From NCBI GenBank assembly GCA_003667245.1, contig RCNN01000243.1, positions 1 to 38,209 on the forward strand: DNA of 38,209 bases. Direction: 5' to 3'. Shown here piece by piece: positions 10,554 to 20,192 of the stretch (the first letter of the stretch is position 1; each line of letters begins with the position of its first letter). The stretch comes from Heterostelium multicystogenum. Taxonomy: Eukaryota > Evosea > Eumycetozoa > Acytosteliales > Acytosteliaceae. The notes beneath the pieces are model-generated. The model had not been told where the DNA came from. It made no database searches and was given only the letters and a program-made list of their open reading frames with translations. The position numbers and the translations under genes are program-made.

Positions 10554-12348
10554 CTAATCTCTACTTGAGTCGTTTATCTGTGAATAACTACTTGAATTGT
10601 TGTTGTTCTTTGATTTACATGCTCTGACAATCTTGATAATGATGAATGAACCAATAAATATTCCTCCGATAGCACCGAGAATAATAACGAATATCTTCCA
10701 TAGTGGAAGATCCTGTGAATCCTCTTTGTTAAACTTGATTTGAACCATGTTCTCATCGTAGTTGGTAACATAAGCATGATTACTAACACCACCATTCAGG
10801 ACTTGTGTAGCATCAAACTATAATCGCAGTGTAAGTATGATCTTTCGCAAGAGCCTTTTGATTGAGTTAACATACCTTTCCTTCAATTTGGTTTGCATGG
10901 AGAACATTGATTGTAGTGGATGGAGAGATTGCTTCGTCAAGCGAGAAGTATAAACCACCTTTGAGAAGGACACAGTTTGCGTTGATGTAGGAGTTGTTTC
11001 CAGAGAGCACACCTATGTTCTTCATGTAGAGGTTGGAGCGATCGGAGCTCTGTGTATAGTTATCGGTAATGTCGAGATAGTTGTAGCTGTTGACAAGTTG
11101 TACTACTCCACCTTCATGATAGAGAGATCCTGTAATTTTAGTTTGGTTGACTGTGAGTGTTCCATTCTCGAGGTAGATGTCACCAACGACAAAAGAGCCT
11201 GCGTAGAATCGAGCGCTATGAGACTTGATCACAAGACCTGCTGTACCAACGATGATTGACGTCTGTGTATTGCCTGCACCTGGCATTGCCTCAGCATAAA
11301 GATCACCGTCAATGCTGATTCCACCAAGTGGTGTGAGTTGGCATTGTTCAGAAATAGTTAGAGATGCGTTGGGTGCAATATAGATGTCGGTGTTGCTGAT
11401 ATTAGCATATCCAATTGTGACATCTTGTCCAGTAACCTCGACGATAACCAGTGATGCCTTTGTGCTCGTAGCATTTTGTGTCAATGTGAGTTGGTTAATC
11501 TTAACAGCATTATCCAGCTGTATCACGCTGCTTCTCCAGAGTTGTCCAGTTATCTGCGACAAATCAGACGATCCACCAAGATACAAATCGACATACTGAC
11601 TGAGCACCATCGAGGAGGTGGGTGCCATAGCTATATTCTTCTTGATTGTAATATCGCCAGTCAAGAAGAGCGACGATTCTGAACCAAGTGTAATCAGTGG
11701 TGCATTCAGAGAATTTTCTACTGTCAAGGTTCCAGAGGAGTTGGTGTTGCCAATGGTGATGTAGTCAGTTGACTTGGGATCCACTTGCAGATTGCTCAGT
11801 GAAAGTGAAGCGTCACCTACAATCGTCAATGAAGAGTTGATGGCGAGTGTTAAATTCGTGGCCTCGACAATAGTTCTACTCTCGAGAAGTAGTGATGCGC
11901 CTAGCTGTAAAGAGACAGAAGCAGCCTGTGTTTGGTTATTCGCAATCAGAAGAGTGACGTCACCAGCCAAAGAGATAGCCGACACCAAAAGAATTGATGA
12001 ATTAGAAGCAGCAGCAGCACCGCCACCACTGATGGTGATCCACTGGGTATGTGCTGATTTGCTGCTGTTAGCCGTTGTATAGTCAATGATTGCGACATTT
12101 CCGAGTGTGGGGACGACTCCTCCAAGCCACAGTGTTGCATTTTCAAAAAAACAAGCACCAATCTCTGTACAATCGATTTCACTATTAAAATAGATATCTA
12201 CATTCCGACTTCCATTTCCATAATTATTAATATTATTAATATTTGCATTTGTTGCAGCTAATTCAGTCGATATCGTCAACACAGTAAATTCTATAGAAAT
12301 TAAAAATATAACCACAATCAAAGTAGATATATTAATATATTTATACAT
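10554..12348 (-). CDS. Large type I membrane surface protein (beta-helix-like)
   Basis: Family not recognised. Two exons, 10876-12348 and 10554-10817, join in phase over a 58-nt GTATGT...TTATAG intron. The N-terminus (MYKYINISTLIVVIFLISIE) is a signal sequence. About 500 extracellular residues follow, rich in Asn, Ser and Thr, with many N-glycosylation sequons (NSS, NQT, NGT, NNS). Alternating short hydrophobic strands recur, such as GDVTLLI, SSLTIVG, GTLTVEN and GDIYLENGTLTV, giving the rhythm of a right-handed beta-helix. A C-terminal helix WKIFVIILGAIGGIFIGSF precedes a basic and then Asn/Ser-rich cytosolic tail of about 25 residues. Adhesion or matrix binding is conceivable but inferred only from architecture. 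The frame is intact. Confidence 0.75.
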
Positions 12349-12858
12349 TGTTTATATATATACATATAACACATATATATATATTTATTTTAAGATTACT
12401 ACGACTATACTACTACTACTATTATTATTATTATTTTTTGTTTTATTTGTTATCTGCTATCTATTCCTTATTTATCTAAATTTGCTGAGTTGGTGATTTT
12501 TTTTACTTTGAATTTTGATTGTAATTTTTTTTACACTTTTGAAAAGTAGGCGCAAAAATTATTAATAAAATGGGGGATAATGAAACACATCAGAAAGTAT
12601 TTTAGAGATACCTTTAATAACACTTTTATTCCTATAATTGTCTTTCCATTTACCAAATAAAAATTTTTATCTTCGGTATTGAACATGTTTAATACCACAT
12701 TTTAGGTTCCCCCATTTTGATGATGGGTCACCGTAGCAATGGACACTGTTAATGTTAAAAGAAGACCACAAAAATTTACATTACTTCATAGTTGTAAGTT
12801 TTCTTTTTTTTATTAATTAAAATAATAAACCACATTAGTGATAAGTATCAATAAATAA
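12349..12858. other. Spacer with inverted repeats
   Basis: 5' flank of the surface-protein gene and 3' flank of the deaminase-like gene. It holds an 11-bp inverted repeat pair at 12567/12708 (annotated next), ATT/ACT microsatellite sequence near 12400-12436, and a GGCGCAAAAA box at 12549. No coding frame was seen. Confidence 0.5.
12567..12718. repeat. 152-bp segment bounded by 11-bp inverted repeat
   Basis: AAAATGGGGGA at 12567-12577 is exactly complementary to TCCCCCATTTT at 12708-12718. Inside lies a 22-base near-palindrome (12675-12696) built on GGTATT and AATACC around AACATGTT. The size and ends resemble a miniature inverted-repeat element or a hairpin RNA. No target-site duplication was recognised. 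Confidence 0.35.
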
Positions 12859-13620
12859 TTAAGCTTGAGTTGAATTTGGAGCTGCTTTACAAAAACATTC
12901 TGCATCGGTATGATATTTGGAGGAAGGTATTTCACAGTAATTGGTGAAAAAAGGATCAGTCATATGCTGCAAGACACCACCAATGATACGAGGGGCTGTT
13001 TTTCTCACACCATAGTATCCACCCATGAGATCGTGTGAATCCCATGGGAGATTTGTTAAACAAGTTTTGCAGAGTAGATACTTGTTGGTGGTTCCGTAGA
13101 CAAGGGTCTTGAAGTCAGACCACACAATGGCCATGCTACACATTGGGCATGGCTCACCTGTAGTGTAGATAGTCATATTGGTAAAGATTGTAATATTGTG
13201 CATCCTAGTACAATTTAAATATGGCATTGATTTCGCCATGAGAAATTGCATTTGGCAATCCGTTGTTGACACCAGTGCACATGAGATTGTTGTTTTCATC
13301 GTAGATGGAAGTTACAAACTGTGTATTATGTGTCCAAGGTGACTTATTCTTCTGACTCTCCTTTGCAAGGTTTAATGTAGAGAGCATGTTAGCTTCATGG
13401 ATTGCCAAACTCTTCAGGAGACAAGTCAGATGGCTTAAGAACTTTCAACTAATAATACAATAACTATCATTAATGATAAATCTATATATTTGAAATTGAT
13501 ATTACTTACACTCTCAGTGACTCTGTAACTGGCAATTTCATCATTTTTACAATATCCACTGCAAGCAAGAGAAGATCCAGCTAGAGATAAAAATATACAG
13601 AGAATGATATATTTCAACAT
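12859..13620 (-). CDS. Secreted cytidine/guanine-deaminase-like zinc protein
   Basis: Zinc-dependent nucleoside/base deaminase fold of the CMP/dCMP deaminase superfamily. The active-site signatures are both present: HGEINAI (zinc His and catalytic Glu) and EPCPMCSMAI (two zinc Cys). MAIVWSDFKTLVYG follows, as in the guanine deaminase/TadA branch. Exon 1 (13510-13620) encodes a cleavable signal peptide (MLKYIILCIFLSLAGSSLAC). Exon 2 starts at 13448 after a GTAAGT...ATTAG intron. Extra cysteines (CSGYC, LCKTC, CFC) suit a secreted or luminal protein. Frame changes sit in an AAA run at 13407-13409 and a TTT run at 13214-13216; removing one base from each restores a single protein of about 230 residues. 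The substrate is unknown. Confidence 0.8.
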
Positions 13621-13937
13621 TTTTGTATTTGTTTGGAGAAGATTTACAAAAAATGAACAGAGTTGGAGTTGTTCAAAGTTATAATACTATAAATCATCTT
13701 TTTATCCAATATGGAGTATGTAACTATTAATATTAATTAATATTTATTTTACTATTAAAATTATAAATTCAAACTAAAAAGTCTCATTCCACTACTATTT
13801 ATAAACAAAATATAATATTTTGGTATTTGATCTTCAAAAACAATGTTCTATAGAAGTCTCTGTATGGTTACATAATATTTTTACGTATTTTTTTACTCCT
13901 TTTTTAAAATAATTGAAATCGAAAAAAGTTTTTTTAT
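13621..13937. other. AT-rich spacer
   Basis: Promoter side of the deaminase-like gene. Very AT-rich, with no coding frame or distinctive motif apart from the direct repeat that begins at 13938. Confidence 0.5.
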
Positions 13938-13988
13938 ACAGATAGAAAATGGTAAAACTGTTAATTAATTTTCTATTTTACCCAAATA
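13938..13988 (+). repeat. Direct repeat, left copy
   Basis: A 51-base sequence, from ACAGATAGAAAATGG to TTTTACCCAAATA, matches 15280-15329 with one substitution and one single-base indel. Inside it TAGAAAAT (13943) and GGTAAAA (13951) are followed by their complements ATTTTCTA (13968) and TTTTACC (13977). The order A-B-A'-B' is the topology of an H-type pseudoknot if transcribed. Some similarity (AAAAGTTTTT) extends upstream of both copies. Confidence 0.85.
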
Positions 13989-14116
13989 ATAATAAGAAAG
14001 GGTAAGTACATGTAAGAATGTTGTTAAAAAATGATATAAAATTATTCAAAAAAAGGAATAAATTCAAAAGTTGAAGTTGTTTAAAATTTTGGAAATAGAA
14101 TCTTCAGATCAGGTAA

Positions 14117-14518
14117 CTTGCAAGAGTTGATTTATTTAATCCACATGAGTATGATGGTTTACAATTTGAAGAACCAGATACATTCAGCTCATTCATAGTT
14201 TACATTGTTCCCTCTGTAACTAAATCAGGTGGGTGTAATGGAGAATACTATAACTGTCTTTATCATTGTTGAAGAGATGTGTATCCAATTGAAGTCATTC
14301 AAAAAAAGGGTCAATTTTAAAAGAAATATCTTCACTTGGATGTATCAGATCCTATTATTCCATTAGACTGGATTCCAATTATTGAATATCGACTCAAAGG
14401 TTTTAAGATCACTGTATCAGGTGATCATGTTTATGAGCTCGGCTACATACTCTCTGATACATAGAGCATTGGGGGTGTTCGTAAATTAAAGTACACATCC
14501 CCTATTCGACTTTTAAAT
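14117..14518 (+). pseudogene. Relic ORF with in-frame stops, NCLYHC motif
   Basis: One reading frame remains coding-like for about 130 codons but is broken by three in-frame stops (TGA 14270, TAA 14318, TAG 14462) before TGA 14519, with no frame change. Recognisable stretches include VDLFNPHEYDGLQFEEPD, SGGCNGEYYNCLYHC, KKYLHLDVSDP and LDWIPIIEYRLKGF. The Cys in NCLY resembles the nucleophile box of OTU-like cysteine peptidases, which is only a suggestion. No start codon or intron could be fixed. The decay is by nonsense substitutions, unlike the homopolymer frameshifts elsewhere. It lies inside the direct-repeat-bounded interval and may derive from a mobile or virus-like element. Confidence 0.5.
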
Positions 14519-14788
14519 TGACTCCTTTGTTTGAGATTAGGGTTAATCTCATTGAATGACTAAAAGGTAAAGCAGCAGTTGGTGTATCAGTTTCATTTGG
14601 ATGATTATCATCTGGGGGCATCTAAGACGGTAATTTATACAATATGTCGAGGGGTAAAAAATTATTGGTGGCACCCATTGTAATTAATTGATTATGTTGG
14701 TGGAATGTATGATTTGATTTCTTGGTATTATTATTTGTTTGTTTATAGTTCATTTAACTTAATTTATATTTCATTTATCAACCCAGAA

Positions 14789-15165
14789 ATGAACAATAAA
14801 CAAACAAATAATAACAAACCTAAAGTTGTACCGAAGGTCACACAAAGTGGGAAAGAAACAACCAAGAAAAAGAACTGTAGAGCAATGGAAAGCAAGGATT
14901 ATTAGTTTAGCTTATGAATACAAGTCAAAAGATAATGAGCTTGGTAACATATGTTATTTACACCGTGTAGATCCAATTAAAGCCACAGCAGTTGGACTTA
15001 AAAATTTGACCTCTCCTATTAAAGAAGTAGATGAAATTAGTAAAAGTACAGCCAAAGCATTGTACTCACTTATGAATGCAGTTGGTAGTTCTTTAAAAAG
15101 AACACAGTAATCTCAAATTCAAAGATGTTAGAGGATGGTATTATGATTTACTTGGTGAAGATTAA
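14789..15165 (+). CDS. Small basic protein, unrecognised
   Basis: No family recognised. From ATG 14789 (MNNKQTNNNKPKVVPK) the frame must shift once near 14835 to continue through RKRTVEQWKARIISLAYEY, LGNICYLHRVDPIKATAVG and ISKSTAKALYSLMNAVGSSL. It must shift again near 15109 to reach KFKDVRGWYYDLLGED and TAA at 15163. The product is about 125 residues, Lys/Arg-rich at the N-terminus and helical afterwards, which would suit nucleic-acid binding (inference). Both frame changes could be base-call errors or decay. It sits between the relic ORF and the right-hand direct repeat, so it may belong to the same element. Confidence 0.45.
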
Positions 15166-15279
15166 TGGTCCACACATAAACAAAATCTCAAAATAAATAT
15201 GTAAATTTCAAGGATGTTTAATAAATTTAACTATAATCATTTAATATTTTTGTTATTGTACAAAAAAACAAAAGTTTTT

Positions 15280-15329
15280 ACAGATAGAAAATGGTAAACT
15301 GTTGATTAATTTTCTATTTTACCCAAATA
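15280..15329 (+). repeat. Direct repeat, right copy
   Basis: Second copy of the 51-base repeat at 13938, in the same orientation and 1,342 bp away. It differs by one A missing in the GGTAAAA run and one A-to-G change. The two copies bracket the relic ORF and the small basic gene. Confidence 0.85.
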
Positions 15330-15448
15330 TAAATAAATATTCCAATCTTCATTACATATCCATTGGAAATTGAGGTTACTATGTTCATTTAATAAATACA
15401 ACTTATATTACGGTAATTTATTTGAATAATATACATTGAACTTCTTCT

Positions 15449-17050
15449 TTAATGAAGGATTTCCATGGGAGCCAATGAGTCAATCTCATCTAATAATGAT
15501 TTTGGTTTTGGAAGGAATTCACACAGATTCTTGAGTTTTGGTTGTTTATATTCACGAGATAGAATTGATAGATGTTTGAGATTTTGGAGCAATGATGATT
15601 GTTCCAACTCCAGCAACCTTTTTACTAAAGAGTTTTTGAAAACTAATGTTGTATGCTGAGGAACCACTATGTTTTTGTCGTAGAATGATCTGCAGAAAAT
15701 CTTGGTAGAGGAACTTTCTATTTCGAAATCTTTGATCTTTAGAGTTAGATGCGGATTTGTATTCACCTTGAAAAAGCGATTTAGTTCTGAAAGGTCAAAG
15801 TTGGCAGTAAGTCTTGTCAGTGAATGGCAATTTGCTAGATTTTCTATTGGATAACTATTTGTGTTGATCAATGAGAGTCTCCGTATTGTAGGCGGTATGT
15901 ATGTGAAGAAAATTCCTTTTAGTTTCAGAGTATGCAGTTGTTCTCCAATAGTCATTAGTTCTTTTGAAAGTATTGCGCTTTTTCCTCTGGAATACTCTTT
16001 TGTTAGCTGTATAGACTTAGATGTATCAATCCAGAAGTCTACTTTTTCAAAATCCATTGGAGACGTGTTGTTTATGGACAAGTATTTTAGCTGTTTTAAA
16101 TCCACTGAGAATTGACTCTGGTTCTGAACCATTTACAATTCTATGGTAAATGTGATTTAGCTTTAGTTTGGTTACATTTGGGAAAATTTTTGAAAGATTC
16201 ATTTGAACGTAGTTTGCATTGGAGTCTATCCAGGCTCGTGTATGAATATGATTCAACTCCAATGTTGTAATGTTGGGAAGTGGTTTATCTATTAATGCCA
16301 GGGAGTTGTGGTGGTTAAAATGTTGTGAAAGAGATATTGAGGTCAGTGACTTCATTTGACTTAACGCTGGACAGCGACCAAGTGTACGTATATAGTTTGA
16401 CTCCAGCCCAATGTTATCATTTAAACAAAGATGAATTCTCTCTAAATTTGGAAAAAGCTGTTTCAAGATATTCTTTGGTGATATATGTGTGAGTTGCATA
16501 GACAGTCAACTTTCTAAGTTGCTTGGCAATAGAAAGTTTCTCGATTTTCTGGAATGTTGGTAGCCTGATAATAGTCATTGAATCGATGTTCCAATGAGAG
16601 TAATGATGAGTTGTATTTTTCCATCCAGTGGAATCTCTCTCTTTGTCCCAATTTGAGAGATTGCTGGTCTACTTCCAAAAAGTCATAGATAATAGTCAAC
16701 CGACTGATTTTCATTCTTCGCTTGCTTACATCTGACCTTAGCTTGGTAATCATTGAATAGGATCTTTCGTAAGCTTTTGGAAAGTGGATTAAGAATTGCG
16801 ATCTGCTTGTCAAAGTAGAGATGCGGAGTGTTGCCTTTGACACGATATTTACCATCCAATAGTGTGAAACCAACGAGAGTTTCAGTGGGTTCCATTGGTG
16901 CTTATGATGATTGCACTCATTCTCTGAAAGCAAGCCGAGAATTTGTCTCCAAATCAAGTCTGTAAGTACTGTTTGATTTCCCAAAATAACTTTAGAGTTA
17001 TCAATTTCAAGACTATTATTATTACTACTACTACTTAGAGATTGACCCAT
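15449..17050 (-). CDS. F-box-like leucine-rich protein of a dictyostelid family
   Basis: Probable substrate-recruiting or scaffold protein; function not established. The start at 17050 gives MGQSL followed by a Ser/Asn run. An F-box-like segment follows (LTDLIWRQILGLL and LSLVSHYWMVNIVSKATL, about residues 30-70). The rest consists of irregular leucine-rich repeats with LxxLxLxxI spacing (FPNLERIHLCLND, LPNITTLELNHIHT, FPNVTKLKLNHIYH, LKQLKYLSINN). About 530 residues, no intron. The frame changes near 16525 and 16115, and residues on either side form continuous repeats, so these look like single-base errors. Many similar genes exist in dictyostelid genomes, which argues for a multigene family. 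Confidence 0.7.
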
Positions 17051-17298
17051 TTTTATTATTTATTAATTATATCTAAAAATAAAAAGTAGGAATCTAAACA
17101 AAAGTGTTTTGTTGGCAGTGCTGGTAAATTTAATCACTGATTAATTCTTGTGGTTATCGCACCAGGTGTCACCTCATATTTTTTATCAAAAATTGAATTC
17201 TTTGAAGCCAAAAACAAAGAATTTACAAAACACGGATTTACACCGTCTCAACACTGTCGATAGAATGTGATCGCTGTTACCCAGGATACACTGTTTTA

Positions 17299-18288
17299 TT
17301 ATTTTTTATAAACTTGTTTACATCTTTTCTCAAATGATTCAATCATTACTTCGAGTGAACTCGCAAAGAATTGGTCCATTAAAGCCGCATAGAGTGACGA
17401 TTTAAATTGATATTCTAATGAACACTCGGCGACGCAAGTAGATGGAGTGGGTCCAGGTTTGAAACGCCACTGCGAAATAAGACATGTAAATAGATGCGAA
17501 TTGATTGCCGATGCCTCAATGAAAATGCGGTGAGTTGTAGGTGACTCTTGATGTATAAGACTCCTTTATGCTACCACTGCCAACCGTCAACTCTGCTTCG
17601 AAGCAACTGCTTGGATTGACAACCCTGACAATCTTTGAATTCAAGCAAAACGGCAAGAACTCTTGATAATCGCTAACATTTTGAACAACATCAAACACTT
17701 CTTTTGGTGTAAATCTGTTATTGCCAATAAACAATCATTACAACAATAAGTATGTATAATCTGCAAGGAACGAACTATTAAGTATATAATAGGTATACAA
17801 ACTTTAGTACTTTTGTAATCTCCTTCTTGACAGTAGATGATGAAGACGGTGTATTAGATAAAAATGATGAGAAAAATGTTCTGCGATGTAGGTGCTGCTC
17901 CTGTTGTTGTAATAGGCTATATAATGCGGATCGATTCGAATTGGTATAGCCAATTGAAGTTGTTGTAGATAATAAAGATGATCGTGGTAGAGCTGAAGCC
18001 AATATGGATATAGATGATGTTGCAGTTGCTGGTTTTGTGAATTCAAATCTTTTCAATTTGCATTTATCACTATAATTATAATTATTATTATTATAATTAT
18101 TATTATAATTATTTATACCTATAGTGCTACCATCTGATTTATTTTTACTATTGTTGCTGTTATTATCAACACGATTATCATTATGACAAATATAGTTATT
18201 ATTTATATGGCCAATAATAAACGGATTCGATAGATTTTGTGTAATACTTCTATTGTTAAGAATCGTGGTAAATTTGAATATCAACATT
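17299..18288 (-). CDS. coq10: Coenzyme Q-binding protein COQ10 (mitochondrial START domain)
   Basis: Binds ubiquinone in the inner mitochondrial membrane and supports its use and synthesis. Exon 1 (17803-18288) begins MLIFKFTTILNNRSITQNL, a basic amphipathic presequence, then an Asn-rich expansion and RRTFFSSFLSN. The intron (GTTTGT...AACAG, 17715-17802) joins KVLK to FTPKEVFDVVQNV in phase. The START-like domain follows: YQEFLPFC, AELTVG, SIKESYTSRVTY, FIEASAINSHLFTCLISQW, ECSLEYQFKSSLYAALMDQF. It ends at TAA 17299. The reading frame changes once near 17525 at TYNSP, where the family sequence continues in the next frame. I chose ATG 18288 because the upstream extension has no ATG and contains a GTAAGT-like signal. 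Confidence 0.87.
18073..18112. repeat. ATT microsatellite coding for Asn/Tyr run in coq10
   Basis: Tandem ATT/ATTATA units on the plus strand encode the low-complexity Asn/Tyr segment of the COQ10 N-terminal region on the minus strand. Confidence 0.7.
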
Positions 18289-19226
18289 TTTAAAAAAACT
18301 AGAAAGTTCTTTTCCACTTACCACCTCTAAATATAATAGCTGTGCGTGCAGCAAATTTGGGATTTTTGAGATTAAATTTATTTTTATTAATTTAAATTTC
18401 AAAACTGTGTGGGTGAGCAAACATAAAACTATGCAAAATTATTCTTCTGTCAAACACATAAATACTGTGCGCACCATTATCTGTGTTGAACTAAAATTTT
18501 CATTAGAACTAAAACAACATTACAACAGCAACAGCAACAACAATAACAACACACAATTATTATTATTTAATTAATTTTATTGAAATATTTATATATAAAT
18601 TGAAAACAGTTACTTTTTTTGAATTGTTACAACCTTCAACACTTTTATATATCGCACAAACAACACACACACACATTACATATAATACAAAATAGATTAT
18701 AACCAACCAAACAACATTTTTATTTATTATTAGTTATTATTACATTAAGAAGTTACCAGCCGGCTAATTACATGACAACTTATCAACTCCCACTCTAAAT
18801 CTGAATAGTATTTCATCACGTCCTATCATATCCACAAAATTTATTTATAAATAATATATATACATATTTTATTTATTATTGTTATTGTTTATCTCATCTA
18901 TTTATTTATTATTTATATCTATTTAAAAGTAATAGTACTATTTTTAACATACAATTGTAACACCATTATAATATCAATTAAATTTGACAATTAACAATTT
19001 CGTTAAATAAAACTTTATATATAATATAATAATTTTCACAGCCAGTTACTCTATCCATCAACAAAAGTTAAATTAACAGGCAAACACCAACAAGTTAACA
19101 GCAGCATCTATCCTTTCTAATAATAACATTAGTTTTTAATAGGAAAATAGCTTTGAATTCAATACCATAGTTATTATAAAGATTAAATCAAATAATAATA
19201 TAGAGATAGATATATAGAGATAAAGC
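18289..19226. promoter_or_regulatory. Divergent coq10/JTB-like intergenic region
   Basis: This 938-bp region lies between two divergent start codons and presumably carries both promoters. It is very AT-rich and has a CAACAG/CAACAA stretch at 18520-18546, a CA run at 18665-18674, and a slightly GC-richer patch near 18752-18790 with the palindrome AGCCGGCT. No coding frame was found. Confidence 0.45.
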
Positions 19227-19886
19227 ATGAAAAAGAATTCATTTCATTATTATATATTTATTTATTTAATTTTTATATCGTGTAATAATAATTTTCAAAA
19301 TGTAGCATTAGCATATACTCAACCAGAATCGTAGGTCGTCTAAATAAAATTTAAGCAACCAGGAGAAAAATGAACTAACTATCAAATACAAGTTTAAATA
19401 TTTCACCCACCACCACAACAACGACAACAGGATTAAATACTATAGTAACATCTGAGGGTAGTACGAATAAGATATCACTTTCATCATCATCAACAACAGA
19501 GATCGAAGCACTGGCACTGACACAGGTTTCACCACATAATCGAAAAGAAGCAGCAGATCAGCACAGCACCAACAACAATAATAATCTAGAGTCATGTGAA
19601 GTCTATCAAGGTTGTCAAGCATGCACAGATGCCGAAATGAAAGAAAATTACTGTCACAGCACAGGCAGTCGAAAGGTGTTTGAAATGCAAAATACGTGAT
19701 AGCGATAATACTCAATTTGTGTATCACTCATGCACTTCCACTAGCAAATTCACATCGACAATCTTATTTTTCGAAGTTGGTGTCCTAACTATTTTATTAG
19801 TATCTTTATATTTTGTTAGAGAAAGAAAGAGATTTTTGATACAACAAAATAATGAAAGACTAGCAAAACAGTTAAATAAAGTATAG
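19227..19886 (+). CDS. JTB-like type I membrane protein
   Basis: Resembles the JTB (jumping translocation breakpoint) family, small Cys-rich type I membrane proteins linked in animals to cytokinesis. Exon 1 (19227-19330) encodes a signal peptide (MKKNSFHYYIFIYLIFISC). A 62-nt intron (GTAGGT...ACAAG) joins in phase to exon 2 at 19393. After a Thr/Ser/Asn stretch comes the conserved Cys pattern: SCEVYQGCQACTDAEMKEN, YCHSTGSRK, FECKIRD and YHSC. A transmembrane helix (ILFFEVGVLTILLVSLYFV) and a basic cytosolic tail (RERKRFLIQQNNERLAKQL) follow. The human protein has the same Cys spacing, TG motif, helix and basic tail. One extra A in the AAA at 19683-19685 breaks the frame. Confidence 0.72.
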
Positions 19887-20192
19887 AAAAAATGATACGA
19901 TTATATATAATATAAAGCCAATCAATATTTTGATTATATGCAGAAACAAACACTTATTCTTCGACAATAGCTTTTTGATCTTTTAATTTTATTTGCTGCA
20001 GCGTAATTACTGTATGGAATATTCAATCTGGTAGCAATTGGCATTGATTCTGCTTGATTAACTCCAATCCAATCCAGTAGTATTACTATGACTGATCGAT
20101 TCTTTGCTAGGATACAAGTTTCATTTTATCTATTGATGATTTACTAATTAAAGTATTCATTCAAAGTGATTGATGATAATGAGTGTCAATAA
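19887..20192. other. Convergent 3' spacer
   Basis: Lies between two convergent gene ends. AT-rich with several AATAAA-like and TTTTATT elements, consistent with polyadenylation regions. Nothing else seen. Confidence 0.5.

Noticed and set aside
12549..12558. Second E2F-like box (GGCGCAAAAA)
   Set aside because: It departs from the CG core of the consensus and lies upstream of a surface-protein gene with no cell-cycle link.
12859..13620. Horizontal transfer of the deaminase gene from bacteria
   Set aside because: It has a dictyostelid-type intron, signal peptide and local base usage. Ancient transfer cannot be excluded but nothing in the window supports it.
17164..17174. Palindrome AGGTGTCACCT as a T-box or E-box type site
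   Set aside because: A single 11-base palindrome in the 3' flank of coq10 has no supporting context.
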